NCBI GenBank assembly: GCA_021521415.1
Contig: JAIQDT010002851.1
Coordinates: 62,001-126,000, forward strand
Source of the DNA: Bidens hawaiensis
Taxonomy: Eukaryota; Streptophyta; Magnoliopsida; Asterales; Asteraceae
Direction: 5' to 3'
Length of the DNA stretch: 64,000 nt
Part shown: positions 1 to 11,300 of the stretch, piece after piece
Numbering within the stretch: position 1 is the stretch's first letter
Layout: each line of letters opens with the position of its first letter
Made by a program: the position numbers and the translations under genes
Notes under the pieces: model-generated
The model's input: only the letters and a program-made list of their open reading frames with translations
Told to the model about the DNA's origin: nothing
Databases searched by the model: none

Positions 1-40
1 CACTAACATAACTTTCTTTATTCAACATTACAAATTTTAG

Positions 41-270
41 GATGTTACATTTTGCTTCACCAAACAATGATACGTTTTCAAAACCTTGATGAATATCGTG
101 ATCATGATGCTAGTAGAAACTATAATCATGGTGATCAAGATTTTCATTTTCACTCTTTTGATCATTTCTTTGGTGAATACCAACACCATGAAATGTTACC
201 ACAGCTAGCGTTTGCTGATCAAGGATCTTCCTTTAAAGTTGATGATCATCATCATGAGATTTATCCATGA
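41..270 (+). CDS. Probable last exon of an unidentified gene (5' part outside window)
   Basis: An acceptor-like AAATTTTAG ends at base 40. From there a frame stays open to a TGA at 268-270 and reads about 76 codons. The encoded tail is very rich in His, Asp and Phe, with clusters such as FHFHSFDHFF and DDHHHEIYP at the end. No domain is recognisable. The acidic/His/Phe-rich tail recalls the spacer of some DnaJ-type proteins, but that is only a resemblance. The following bases (271 to about 500) look like an AT-rich 3' UTR. The exon could also be spurious. The acceptor, the open frame and the clean biased composition argue mildly for a real exon. Confidence 0.4.
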
Positions 271-1837
271 ACTTGTCTTTCTAGTTTCTACTATATACAT
301 ATACATATTTTCTTAGTTAAGAATCTAGTCTAGCTAGATCTTTGTAAGACTATGTTATAGCTTATAAGGGATGTTTCATGATGTGGTTAAGAATGTTTTG
401 GATGTGTATTCATGAAATATAACCTGTATATCCTGTTGTATGGTGCATTGGTGTCACTTTTAATATGTAATGATTACCTGTGCTGTCAAATATTTTGGAT
501 GGCAGAATGAACAAATCAGAAGTTAAGAACTTTAGTTCAGAGATATTTGATCTCTAATTCATTTTTTTTTCCTATGAAGCTTAACTATTAGTGTGATGAT
601 CCCAAATCTTGGTTGTTTTGATCATAATTTATTATCATCTAATCATCTTTAAGAAATAATGACAAGACACAATATAATTATAAATCAAATTTCTAAACAA
701 TTAACTTGATTTAGCTAAAACTGATAGAATGATTAGTTACATGAATTGATTTGGTTTTCATATATCTATTAGGCTTCTTTGTTTGGTGTACTAGGTACTT
801 ATGCAAACACAACTAATTAAACATGTTCATGTCCTTGTCTTGTTGAGGGTGTGTCCGATGAAGTGCGGACTAGCCAGTAAACCCAAGCGTTCAAATACAA
901 ATATAGCAAAATGATCATCAAATAGTTGGCCCGTTCCATTCTCCCATCATCATAACAGTGCACGCCCTAATGCATATGCCTCGCAACAATAGAGATAAAA
1001 TTGGAACAAGTTGACCCATGTTTATTTATTATCATTTCTTTGGAATCTTCAAGAATTTGGCTATATTTTCAATTCAATCGTCTTGCTCTATAGGAATAAG
1101 ATGTCATTTCATTCCTTCAAAGAGAACTATAAGTCATAAGTCACAAGATTAGAGAAGTTTTCACTATCTTTCTTTGATTACAAGATAAAGATTCATTTCT
1201 ATCTACATATATAATATGTTTGTTTAGATTTATAGTTGTCAGATCGTGACTTGATGTACCAAAAGTTTTCATTTCGTTGCATCCAATATTAAGTGTTGAA
1301 GTGAAGCAAAAAAATTATAAATTCTCTCATTTTTAACAAAGAAATAGAAAATGTTTAGGGGATGTTTGGAAGCCTCTTAATGAATCGGTCAAAGGTATGG
1401 TGTGTTTGATTCACTAAAAAGACACCTTTTAATGGTTCATGGAGCCTCTTAATGTGTATATTTCAGAAGCATGCTGAATAATTCATATCCTACCTCTTAA
1501 TTGGTCAGACGTCTTAGTAAGATAGCCAAACCACTCCTTAATAAGTTAGCAAACATAAAAAGTATTGAATAGAAAGGCTGTTCTTTTTCTTGATCTCATG
1601 AATAAGATCTAAGAATCCATTTAGTTGGTGGAATAAGATGGAAACATGTATGAGGATCAACCGGTAATGGCCGGGCTAGAGGATTGATATTTCCTTAGCA
1701 TTTATTTTAGAAAATGAATACATATGATTCATGAGTCGTAAGAAGGAAAATTCATGATTTAGCTAGGTGCTTTATAATTAAAAAGAATAATCAAAATGAA
1801 TTTACTTAGGTGGCTAATTCATGGGCCAATCAATGGA
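271..1837. other. Intergenic DNA, no gene seen
   Basis: AT-rich sequence, probably beginning with the 3' UTR of the edge gene. Around 1356-1520 there is a degenerate MITE-like stretch (GGGGATGTTTGG, then several copies of CTCTTAAT). Similar words recur at about 41470-41515, near the right flank of the Ty3 element. I found no intact terminal repeats or TSD for it. Confidence 0.5.
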
Positions 1838-1842
1838 TAGCA

Positions 1843-2113
1843 TATTGCAGATAATCGAATTGTTGATAACAATATGTAGAGAGAATGATAATTGAGAATT
1901 TTTGATATAATATTCTTTGATAACCGTCGTATACATTAGGGAGGCATATATATACCCCTTAGGTGTAGATAATATTATCCAATCAACATGATTCTGATTG
2001 GTATAATCATAAGTAATATAATGTTACATAAATATAAGACTAAACTATATAAATACAATAACAATAACTAATAAAATTAATAATATTAATCTAGCTTATA
2101 GTATAATCTAATA
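1843..2113 (-). repeat. Copia 3' LTR
   Basis: 271 bp, matching 6297-6567 with about five substitutions. On the minus strand it starts TATTAGATTATA and ends ATCTGCAATA. The termini are TATT/AATA rather than TG/CA, an atypical but self-complementary end. A TATATATA stretch near 1950 is the likely TATA box on the minus strand. Confidence 0.92.
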
Positions 2114-2121
2114 TCCTCCCG
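2114..2121 (-). other. Copia polypurine tract
   Basis: On the minus strand CGGGAGGA directly abuts the 3' LTR. It is the expected primer for plus-strand DNA synthesis. The purine run is short, but it sits exactly at the LTR border. Confidence 0.7.
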
Positions 2122-2125
2122 TAAG

Positions 2126-2842
2126 CTAGATTGACGTCACCTTCATAAGTCTTTTAAAGCGTAGAAAGTCCTTTGGCTGAAGCGCTTTGGTTAGTATATC
2201 CGCCATTTGATCTTTGGTTGTACAGAATTGAACTTCAATATCTTGACTCTTCACTAGATCTCTAATGAAATGATATTTTACTCTTATGTGTTTGCTTTTC
2301 CCATGATACATTGGTTCTTTGGCAAGGCAGATTGTGGACTTATTATCACAGAACATTTTTGTAGGTTGTTCATCATCGAGTTCGAGCTCTCTTAATATTC
2401 CTTTGATCCATAAGGCTTGACATCCTTCTAGAGAAAGTGCTATATATTATGCTTCCGTTGACGAGAGTGCTACTACCTTTTGTTTCTTGGATTGCCATGA
2501 TATTATTCCCGAGCCTAAGTGAAATGCATATCCAGATGTGCTTTCGCTATCATCAAGATTTCCCGCATAATCACTATCACTAAATCTAATTAGTTGTCCA
2601 TTTCCTCGTGTGTAAGAAATTCCATGATTCAAAGTGCCTTTTATGTACCGTAATATTCTTTTCCCAGCTTCCCAATGCGTTTTTGTAGGTTCTTCCATAA
2701 ACCGACTTAATTTACTTACTGCATACATTATATCAGGTCTTGTGTTGGTTAGATACATGAGACTCCCCACTAGGCTTCTATAGAGACTAGGATCGATTAG
2801 TACCTCTGGATCATCCTTGAAGAGTTTTAAGCCATACTCCAT
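2126..2842 (-). pseudogene. Copia RNase H region, broken
   Basis: Two frame-matched pieces (2842-2447 and 2356-2126) cover the end of RT and the Copia RNase H. Visible hallmarks are SLVGSLMYLTNTRPDIMYAV, the FSDSDYAGNLDD catalytic block, TSGYAFHLG and ALSSTEA, then the end motif DILTKAL. An in-frame stop at 2447-2449 follows the STEA box. The region is in a different frame from the RT piece upstream, so a frameshift lies between 2884 and 2842. RNase H would remove the RNA strand during reverse transcription. As it stands it cannot be made as one product. Confidence 0.85.
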
Positions 2843-2883
2843 TGGTGTAACAGTAGATTTACAATCGGCTATGTTGAATTTTT

Positions 2884-3543
2884 CTAATAAATTTTGAGCA
2901 TACTTTTGTTGTGAAATGCCAATTGCTTCTCATTGTGAGAAACTTCCATTCCCAAGAAGTAGTGTAAGACACCCATGTCAGTCATTTCGAATTCGGCCTT
3001 CATGTCATTTTTGAAAGTACAAATTTCTTGTAAAAAATTACTTGCTATGATTAAATCATCTACATAGAGACATACTAATAGTCTGGTATTGTTGTTGAAT
3101 TTCAATAATAACGTGTGTTCAAACGTGCACTTGTTGAAGCTGTGTTTTTGAAAGTATTCATCAATTCTACTATACCAAGCTCTTGGTGCTTGTTTTAATC
3201 CATAGAGGGCTTTCTTCAATAGGCATACCTTATGTTCGTGACCTTGTTTAATATAACCATCAGGTTGATCAATGTATACTTTTTCATTTAGATTTTCATT
3301 CAGAAATGCTGATTTTACATCCATTTAGTGCATATGCCATCCATGTTGGGCCGCTAATGCAATGATTAATCTTACAGTTTCAAAACGAATAACAGGAGCA
3401 AATACTTCTTGATAATCAATTCCATATTTTTGTTTGTACCCCTTTACTACTAATCTGGCTTTGTATTTATCAACTTCTCCCTTTTCATTGTACTTCGTTT
3501 TATAAATCCATTTAACTCCTATAGATTTATGTCCTTGTGGCAA
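2884..3543 (-). pseudogene. Copia reverse transcriptase, broken
   Basis: The first piece (3543-3325) holds the RT start (GVKWIYKTKYNEKGEVDKYK, KARLVVKGYKQ, DYQEVFAPVIR). The second (3324-2884) holds MDVKSAFLNENL, the PRAW block and the catalytic LYVDDLIIAS with YVDD intact. The two share a frame, separated by one stop at 3325-3327. A frameshift separates the region from the integrase piece upstream (3725). Gene order and motifs fix it as Copia RT. The active-site aspartates survive even though the frame does not. Confidence 0.9.
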
Positions 3544-3724
3544 ATCTACTAAATCCCAAGTGTTATTTTGTTGATGGATTCTATTTCGCTATCCATTGCC
3601 AGTCTCCATTTTTCACTCTTGTGTGCTTCCTCAAAGTTTTGTGGATCACTTTCAATATATAAAGCAAAGTGTGATCTGCTCCTTGTATTTCGTGATGTCT
3701 CACCTGATTGTCTATGTAACCTGG

Positions 3725-5017
3725 CTAATTGTCTGGGGTGAGTGCCTTCGTCTTTAGGTATATGTCATCTAGTGTTCTTATTTTGATTGGAGGATCACTT
3801 ATGTTGGCTGTGGCATCTAAGGTGTTTTCAATTCCAGCAATATTGTCTGGTGTTGGCGACTCATTATTTTCCAAACCATTAGTTATATTTATCTCACCGC
3901 TATTGTCTCTTTCTATCTCTTGATCTTGTTCAGCGGACACAAGTTGTGAAGGTCCAGTTTTTATATTTTCTTTCTCATTTTCTGATAACCAAAAAGGTAC
4001 TTCATACACCCTTTTATTGCTATTGTCCTCCCAAGTTCTGTTTTCGTAAAAAATGACATCTCGACTTACAATAATCTTCTTTGTTGCTGGATTGTATAAT
4101 CTATATCCTTTACTATTTTCACTATACCCAACAAGTATCATTTTTTCTGTTTTGTCATCTAACTTTCCTCTCTTTTGTTGTGGGATATGAACATAAGCTA
4201 AACTTCCAAACACTCTAAGATGCTTTATATTTGGTTTCCCTAAACATGCTTCTTGAGGAGTGATATCTGACATGCTTTTGGATGTAGTTTTGTTTAATAT
4301 ATATATTGCGCATGCCATAGCCTCTCCCCAGTAATAGTTGGATAGGTTCTTTGATTTTAACATGCTTCTACTCATTTCCATTATTGTTTTATTCTTTCGT
4401 TCTGCGATACCATTTTGTTGCGGTGTGTAACTTGTAGTTAATTGGTGATGTATTCCATGATTACTTAGAAAAGTTTGAAAATCATGGCCACAATATTCTC
4501 CTCACCTATCTGTTCTGAGACATTTTATTTTCCTTTCACTTTGATTCTCAACCCGACTTTTGAATATCTTGAAGTAGTATAATGCTTGTGATTTTTCTTT
4601 TAGAAAGTAGATCCAACATTTTCAGGAGTGATCATCAATAAAGGTTATGAAGTATTTACACCCACTTATAGTTTGAGTTCTCATTGGATCACATATATCA
4701 AAGTGTATTAAACCAAGAGGATTGGGTGCCCGCCATGTTGCTTTCTTTGGAATTGCCTTTCTTGCATGTTTACCCATAACACAACCTTCACATATTTGAT
4801 CATTTTTATGAACTGTTGGAAGGCCCGTAACTGTTCCCTTTTTACTCATTTCTACTAGAGTGTCATAATTCAAGTGTCCATATCGTTGGTGCCATAAGGT
4901 TGAATCATCCTTTGTGACGACATTTAGTGCAAGGTTAATATCCCGTTCTAAGCTTAGTGGAAACATCTTGTTTTCGGTCATCTTGACATCAGCTATGTTG
5001 CATCCCCCGTTGATCAT
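3725..5017 (-). pseudogene. Copia integrase (GAG-pre-integrase and core), broken
   Basis: Piece 5017-4622 carries the pre-integrase zinc-binding block (LWHQRYGHLNYDTL, CEGCVMGKHARK) and the start of the core (FDICDPM, FITFIDDHS). Stops follow at 4622-4624 and near 4502. Piece 4381-3725 has the late core and the C-terminal part (NYYWGEAMACAIYILNK, HLRVFGSLAYVHIP, GKLDDKTEKMILVGYS, GYRLYNP). All pieces share one frame. The D,D(35)E core is interrupted by the stops. The frame also differs from gag-protease upstream, so a frameshift lies near 5000. Confidence 0.88.
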
Positions 5018-6224
5018 TGATTTTGCAATGATCTTTCATAAAATATACCTCGTACCCTTTCTGTATTAATTGTCCAACACTTAAAAGATTATGTTTTAAT
5101 CCTTGAACGTAAAATACATTTGGTATTATCTTTTTCTTTCCTTGTAGATTAATACTTACTTCTCCACATCCCAACACTGCAAGTTTCTTGTCATCTCCTG
5201 TCCTTACTTCTCGTCTTTCTGAATCATGTAATGATATAAATGCATTCTTATTTCCAGTCATATGATTACTACATCCACCGTCTAAATACCAACAAATTTC
5301 AGTTGTGTTCTCTTCCATGTTGAATATCATAAACATGGTGTCTTCACTATCTTCGTTGTCTTCATTCTCATGCATTAATATATTTTCCCTTGTTTCTTCC
5401 GTGTTTCTATTTGGGCAATTTCTACTTACGTGGCCTAACTTTTGACAACTATAACATCTTATCTGATTTCTGTTTTGGGGTGAGAACCTACCCCCTCGGC
5501 CTCTTCCTCTACCTCTATTGGGCACAAAATTTCTTTGGTTTCTTGTTGTTTTGTTGTAGAAATTTGAATTTTGGTTTTGCACTTGAAAGGCCTGATCGAT
5601 TTGTTGGGTGTCATATTGTTTTATCCTTAATTCATGGGATTGTAGAATTCCCATTAATTCTTCGGTGGTTAATGTTGTTACATCCTTTGATTCTTCAATT
5701 GCAACAACAACAGACTCATATTTTCGAGTCAGGGTTCTTAAAATCTTTTCAATAATCCTTTGTTCGTCAATCTTGTCTTCATTCATTCTTAATTGATTTA
5801 CTATTGAAGTTATTCGGTTAAAATATTCTTCAACGGATTCTGTTTCATTCATACGAAAATTATCGAATTCACATCTTAGCGTTTGAAGTTTTACCCATTG
5901 TACTCGTTGTTCACCGCGATAGGCTTTGTGTAGTATATCCCACGCTTCTTTGGATGAATTTGCAGTTGCAATTCTTTCAAATATTGTTTCACTGGACGCT
6001 TGGAACAAGATGTGTAAAGCCCTTTTATCTTTTTTTAGGTTTTCCCTATATTCGGTTATTATGGCATCCGTTGCATCCGTTGGTAATTCCCTGTAGCCTG
6101 TTTCAACGATATTCCAGAGTTCTTGTGATTCGAGTAATACTTGCATTTGGATATGCCAGTGATAATAATTATTTCCCAGTAATTTCGGTATTTGAGGTTG
6201 TATTCCACTGCCTTGCATCGCCAT
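4989..6224 (-). pseudogene. Copia gag and protease, open 411-aa frame
   Basis: This is the longest surviving Copia frame. Its start (IPKLLGNNYYHWHIQMQVLL) and DUF4219/UBN2-like gag body are typical of Copia. A CCHC knuckle, CYSCQKLGHVSRNC, sits at about residues 257-270 after an Arg/Gly-rich stretch. The protease box reads WYLDGGCSNHMTG. The residue after the catalytic Asp is Gly where most relatives have Ser, so activity is doubtful. The frame ends about 30 bp into the next coding piece, where a frameshift disconnects it from integrase. The ATG at 6224 follows the primer site by about 55 bp, a normal spacing. Confidence 0.85.
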
Positions 6225-6280
6225 ATTGATTTGTTGTGATTGTGCCTTGTTTCGTGATCAGTGTGTCGTTTATGCAATCT

Positions 6281-6293
6281 GGCTCTGATACCA
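6281..6293 (-). other. Copia primer binding site (initiator Met tRNA)
   Basis: On the minus strand TGGTATCAGAGCC lies three bases inside the right LTR. This is the standard complement to the 3' end of plant initiator methionine tRNA. It fixes the element's direction as minus. Confidence 0.9.
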
Positions 6294-6296
6294 GCT

Positions 6297-6567
6297 TATT
6301 GCAGATAATCGAATTGTTGATAACAATATGTAGAGAGAATGATAATTGAGAATTTTTGATATAATATTCTTTGATAACCGTCATACACATCAGGGAGGCA
6401 TATGTATACCCCTTAGGTGTAGATAAGATTATCCAATCAACATGATTCTGATTGGTATAATCATAAGTAATATAATGTTACATAAATATAAGACTAAACT
6501 ATATAAATACAATAACAATAACTAATAAAATTAATAATATTAATCTAGCTTATAGTATAATCTAATA
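6297..6567 (-). repeat. Copia 5' LTR
   Basis: 271 bp, the partner of 1843-2113. It lies next to the primer site, so it is the transcribing LTR of this minus-strand element. The TATA-like stretch near 6404 is slightly changed (TATACATA) compared with the other LTR. Confidence 0.92.
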
Positions 6568-6572
6568 TAGCA

Positions 6573-7718
6573 AAGGTTTTTATCTTCAAAAATCAAATCC
6601 CAGTACTGTAAGGGTAGAATTGATTAGCTCTTTTGATGCCCCAAAAATATCATGAGGTGTTCGGAAATGGTCGGAGTAGCTGAAAAGAATTTGCTTGATA
6701 TCACGATGAAATTCGTCCAACATACCCATAGTTTTAAGTCGTCTTAAATAGTTGGGTTTTGCTTAAAAATCAATAGTTTTGCTTTATGAGTTGTCTAAAC
6801 CAGACACCCAACCTTTTATGTATATTGCAAAGGCAAGGAGATGAAGATAACATCCGTTCAACTTTATGTTTATGTCGTGGATTAGCAAATGAATCGGTGA
6901 ACCATATATTTGTCATGCAACTAGGTGAGAAGAATATGGGCTTAGGTAAGTTCATGGTGCAGGGTCTCAGTTTTGTCTGCTCCAATTTGGAAGTGATCTT
7001 GGTTATTATAAGTATGAAAAATTAATCAATTTCGCATAGAAAGGCAATCCAAATGATTGTTCTTAACACTGTTTTGTATGTGTGGAATGCTATAAATGAT
7101 AAACCCTTCAATAACATACTGATATCGGTGTAAAATATTGTCTCTTTGTATTTGTTTGCTTTCAGCTTTCTACTATGTAAGTACACCCGTTATGTAGCTT
7201 ATAATTCTTTTTATACAAAACATAAATTCATATGAATCACTTTAATATGATTTGTTCTCCATATAGCTAGCCTCACATCAATTGTCCCTCCAAAGGGTTC
7301 ATATCACGTGTCTCACAACTAGGTTCACAACATTGGTCACATCCACATGGCTAATATAAATTGTCCATTCATAGGGCTCATAAAATTAACTTGAAACTCG
7401 TAGTTTTGTTAACCACATTGTTAATTAAATTATCATTTCATCCAGAAGTCGTGGTCCAGTTACTATATCATTATCACTTTAATTATTAGGGAGATACGTA
7501 ATCCCAACACCAATGTCTAGATATTTAAACTACAATCCAATTATATGAACAAGAATGCTATATGTTCTATCTACGGGTCTATGTACTTAGTTAGTTACTT
7601 TTGTCGTGTGTGTAAACAATCTTGTGTATTTTGACTTCCTTTCGGCGTCGGTCTCTTAGGTTTTGCTAGACAGTTCTTATTGTCAACCACTCATTAACTT
7701 CCGCATATCCCCACAAAA
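6573..7718. other. Intergenic DNA with one LINE-like scrap
   Basis: Apart from the weak zf-RVT-like piece at 6786-7025 I see only AT-rich sequence. The right end (7711-7718) is the left TSD of the following MITE. Confidence 0.5.
6786..7025 (+). pseudogene. Possible LINE reverse-transcriptase zinc-binding (zf-RVT) remnant
   Basis: A 79-codon open stretch reads LCLCRGLANESVNHIFVMQL. It resembles the C-X2-C, ESxxHLF pattern of the zinc-binding tail of plant non-LTR retrotransposon polyproteins. The first Cys pair is imperfect and no RT core is found next to it. It is therefore at best a short, decayed fragment. Confidence 0.35.
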
Positions 7719-8383
7719 TAGGGGTGAGCATGGTTCGGTTCGGTTATTGGGTGAAACCCAAACCTAAACCTAAGCTATCGGTTATTTTAGAATATCAACC
7801 AATCGGTTTTCGGTTATTCGATTATTCGGTTATTTGATTTTCGGTTATTTTCGGTTTCGGTTTAGGTTATTTTCAGGTTTTTTTTTATTGTGAGTAGACA
7901 TTACAAAAAATAGAGTACCTCATACCTATTGAATTCAAAATACAAAAATAGGCACGTGTAATGTGGAACCAAACAAATACAAAGTTGTTTGAGTAGTATA
8001 ATTTAAAATTCAACAACGTTTTTAACAAAAAAATAAAGGTTTCCCAAATCTTCATTCATTGTCTTATTCATCTTCAAAGTTTAGACCCAATCTTGATCAT
8101 GTTTATAATCTTCACCACCATCAATGGTAGATTCTTTTGGTGTTTCGTTTCTGGTCATAACATCTTAAAAAAAACACGTAGAAAACATAGGTTCGATTAA
8201 TCGGTTCGGTTCGGTTTTTTTCGGTTTTTTTTAAAATGGATAACCTAACCTAAACCCAAAAATCGGTTTTTCGTAAAATTATAAAATTAACCGTCGGTTA
8301 TTGCTTCGGTTCGATTTTTTTCGGTTCGGTTTTTTCGGTTATTCGGTTTCGGTTCGGTTAATTCGGTTTTATGCTCACACCTA
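7719..8383. mobile_element. hAT-type MITE (665 bp) with 8-bp TSD
   Basis: The terminal inverted repeats are TAGGGGTGAGCAT on the left and the complement of TAGGTGTGAGCAT on the right (12 of 13 match). The host repeat CCACAAAA flanks both ends (7711-7718 and 8384-8391). An 8-bp TSD with TAGGG-type ends is the hAT signature. Both subterminal zones are packed with degenerate copies of TTCGGTT, and the middle is AT-rich and non-coding. It shares end sequence with the MITE at 13509-13800. Confidence 0.9.
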
Positions 8384-8391
8384 CCACAAAA

Positions 8392-11300
8392 TATGACCCT
8401 TATTAATATGAGTACTTATTTATGTTCGTCTCGCTTTACCATATATCCACTACACCCACAATATTATCGCAAACCCGATTGGGATCGTGTTTGAACTTGA
8501 GACTTGTAGTCTTCAATCTAAATCTTTACTTTCCTTCCAATGCCAACTTTCCTTCCAATGCCAATTGAGTTAAAGCTCATAGGCGATATGACATGTTATT
8601 AAGCTAAACTAATCAAGACCCATGTAGAAAAATTAAAATTATACTTAAAAAGTAATTAATGTTGGGCCTTACATTTTTCTAAGCCCACGATGAAGACTTG
8701 CTCAAGCCCATTAGTGAAGTGATGGGTCATGCATGAATATAACGCAAAACTCAAAAATTAAATTAAATTTATATAAGTAGAAACATAAGCAAAGATTACA
8801 TTTATTCAATTTATATAAATTAAGCTTAAATTTAATTTATAATATTAAGCTTAACCTCGTTTGTAATATACAAAAAGAAGACAACACACACAAGAAGCCC
8901 AAAGTCCAAGTGTATAAATTCTTGGCTCTCTTTTTAATTTACATTCCTTCATATTCGATTTTCATAACCAGTTATTTTGACTAAGAATCCCTGTGGGATG
9001 ATGGGATTCTAACAAGTAACAAACCCTTCATATAATTCAACAAATATATAGAATCTAAATAAGTAGAATAATGAGGTTCAAGTTATCGATAGTATAATGA
9101 TCTACATATTTATATATAGAAATATTTGATGATAACAACGAATTGAAATGAAATAAATCTTGATTCAGAACCAGAATTGTGTTCATCATCGGAAACTGCT
9201 TCAGAGTCCATATTCGATAATAAGCGTATTGCATGTGCCAATACTTTGTGCATATGGCGAACGTGAGAGATGGCCGGCGTGCATACATGTAGTAGATTTT
9301 GCAGAAACTGTTGAAGGGTGCACTAAGCTTATTATCATATAGTGACTTTGAATATATGGCTTGTTGAAACTTAACTAGAAGCCTGCAGGTATTGTTAAAT
9401 TCTAAGAATCTAAAATAAATTTATATATATGTTCAGTTTATTAATCAATAAGCATCGGTTCAAAGATAAAATTAACGAGGCGGTGGCAGTCGCACGTTGT
9501 GGCAGTGGGTACCGTAAAGTTTACTTCAAGAGAATCATATATATGAAGACGTTGCAACTCTATTTCAAATATCAAAATCTAGTGCCGATAATTTAAAGAA
9601 AGAACTTCGAAACGCTGATAAAAATAAGCACTTAAAAGAGAATCGTATGAAGTTGTTATCGCTCCGTTTTAAATATCAGAAAGTAGATATAAACGACTAT
9701 AAATATCATAGACAACTACATGAACGAATATTGATTACTAAATCATATAAAATTTTGAGATTCTTGTTTTTTCTCAACAAAAAAGCTTTGTTTTTAATAA
9801 TTATTAATCTCCAAAGATAAATGCAGATTTCAGCTACCAATTAAACCGCGGACCTGTTGTTTTCAATTTGGATCTCATAGTTCAAAAGTTAAAAAATCAT
9901 ATAAAAAAACAAATATCATGAATATAATCATTTTCAAATTATTTGTAGGTAGATGTTGGTGAACCTTTCTGGTTAACTCTAGATACCTGATCTTGCCCAA
10001 TCCATTAACATACATTTGACTTTTCAACCTATTTGTATGCACTTTATAGACATAAAGTCATTAACCTATAATTTGATGCAACATAAATGTCTTTTACTTA
10101 TAATTTGCTTCCTTGCTTGGTGTTGGAAAAATGATTGTCCAACTTTGGAAAATAAATCACTAAATCACATCTCTTAATTGATCCCAACATCACATTGATT
10201 AGCCATTAAAGTGTATATGTTGCTTTTAGGTTCTAATGGAACTCAAATCACCAAAGCAAAAGGACAATGAGGATAGAAGGGGGATGGATGCATATTTTTA
10301 TATATAGCACAACCTTATGCATTTGAGAAAATAATAATATTAACAATAATTTAATTGATAAAAATAATAATTAGATTCAAAATCAAGCTTTTTAACAAAC
10401 ATACCCACTAATGTCCCACCCAAAGGTACGTAGATGAGCCAAATCTTACGTATATCCTAATCCTAGATTACAAAAAGATTACTTTCAATTAGACCACCGA
10501 CTCAACTAAAATATAATGACAGGATATGAATAACATGTGCATTGATATCTCACTCTCATCTCCAACCACATGCTTAAATTTAAGAGATTATAACCAAAAA
10601 TATCACAATAAAAACATCTCTACATGTCCTCGTACACATCCCCATCCTCTATATTTTATGGGGGAAAAGACACCAATCCCCCCAAATCCACCACTCATCT
10701 TTTTTTTTTAATACTATTTGGTGGAGGGTGTGAGTGGAAAATTAAAAGAGAAAAATAAAATAAAAAACAAGAATAAAGAATTATTATTTAATGGAGTAGA
10801 GATAGTTATGGAGAATGAGATGTGTTAGCCTTTTCAAATGTGAGAAACAAATCTAGAAAAATACGAGTTTAGTGTTAAATTATAGGGTTGGGGATGGGAT
10901 GGATGTGAATGTTCTTAGTGGAATTTGCAAATATCCTGGATATACTTATATAGTTATATTGAATTTGCTTTTGCACACGTATTTCAAAATGAAAAGTTGT
11001 TAAATATAATATGAAGGTTACAAATTGGTGCCAGAACGTCGATTTAAGAGAACTATGTATTCTTGTGCAAGTGCTTAGACTCAAACATGTATGCTAAGTG
11101 TTCGATTCAAGTTATAGGGTGGAAACCAAAGATATGTTGTAATAAGTGATTAATTGCTAATTAGGTGAATAAAGTGCATAAGGATTGTTTGAACAATGCA
11201 TGATTGTATGCTAATGTGGTACTTGAACCGAAAGTTGAGACTTAATACATGATATGAGTTAGTTCTTCTAAAATCTAAACCGTTTAACCTAACTTAAAAA

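Larger units (their letters stand above)
1838..6572 (-). mobile_element. Ty1/Copia LTR retrotransposon, complete but defective, with 5-bp TSD
   Basis: Two 271-bp direct repeats (1843-2113 and 6297-6567) bound a 4.2-kb interior. The host repeat TAGCA lies at 1838-1842 and 6568-6572, so the ends are original. On the minus strand the order is 5' LTR (right), primer site, gag, protease, integrase, RT, RNase H, polypurine tract, 3' LTR (left). IN before RT is the Copia order. I count 5 differences between the LTRs by eye (about 1.8%), which suggests an insertion under about 1 Myr old if usual plant rates apply. All coding parts carry stops or frame breaks, so it is not autonomous now. Confidence 0.95.
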
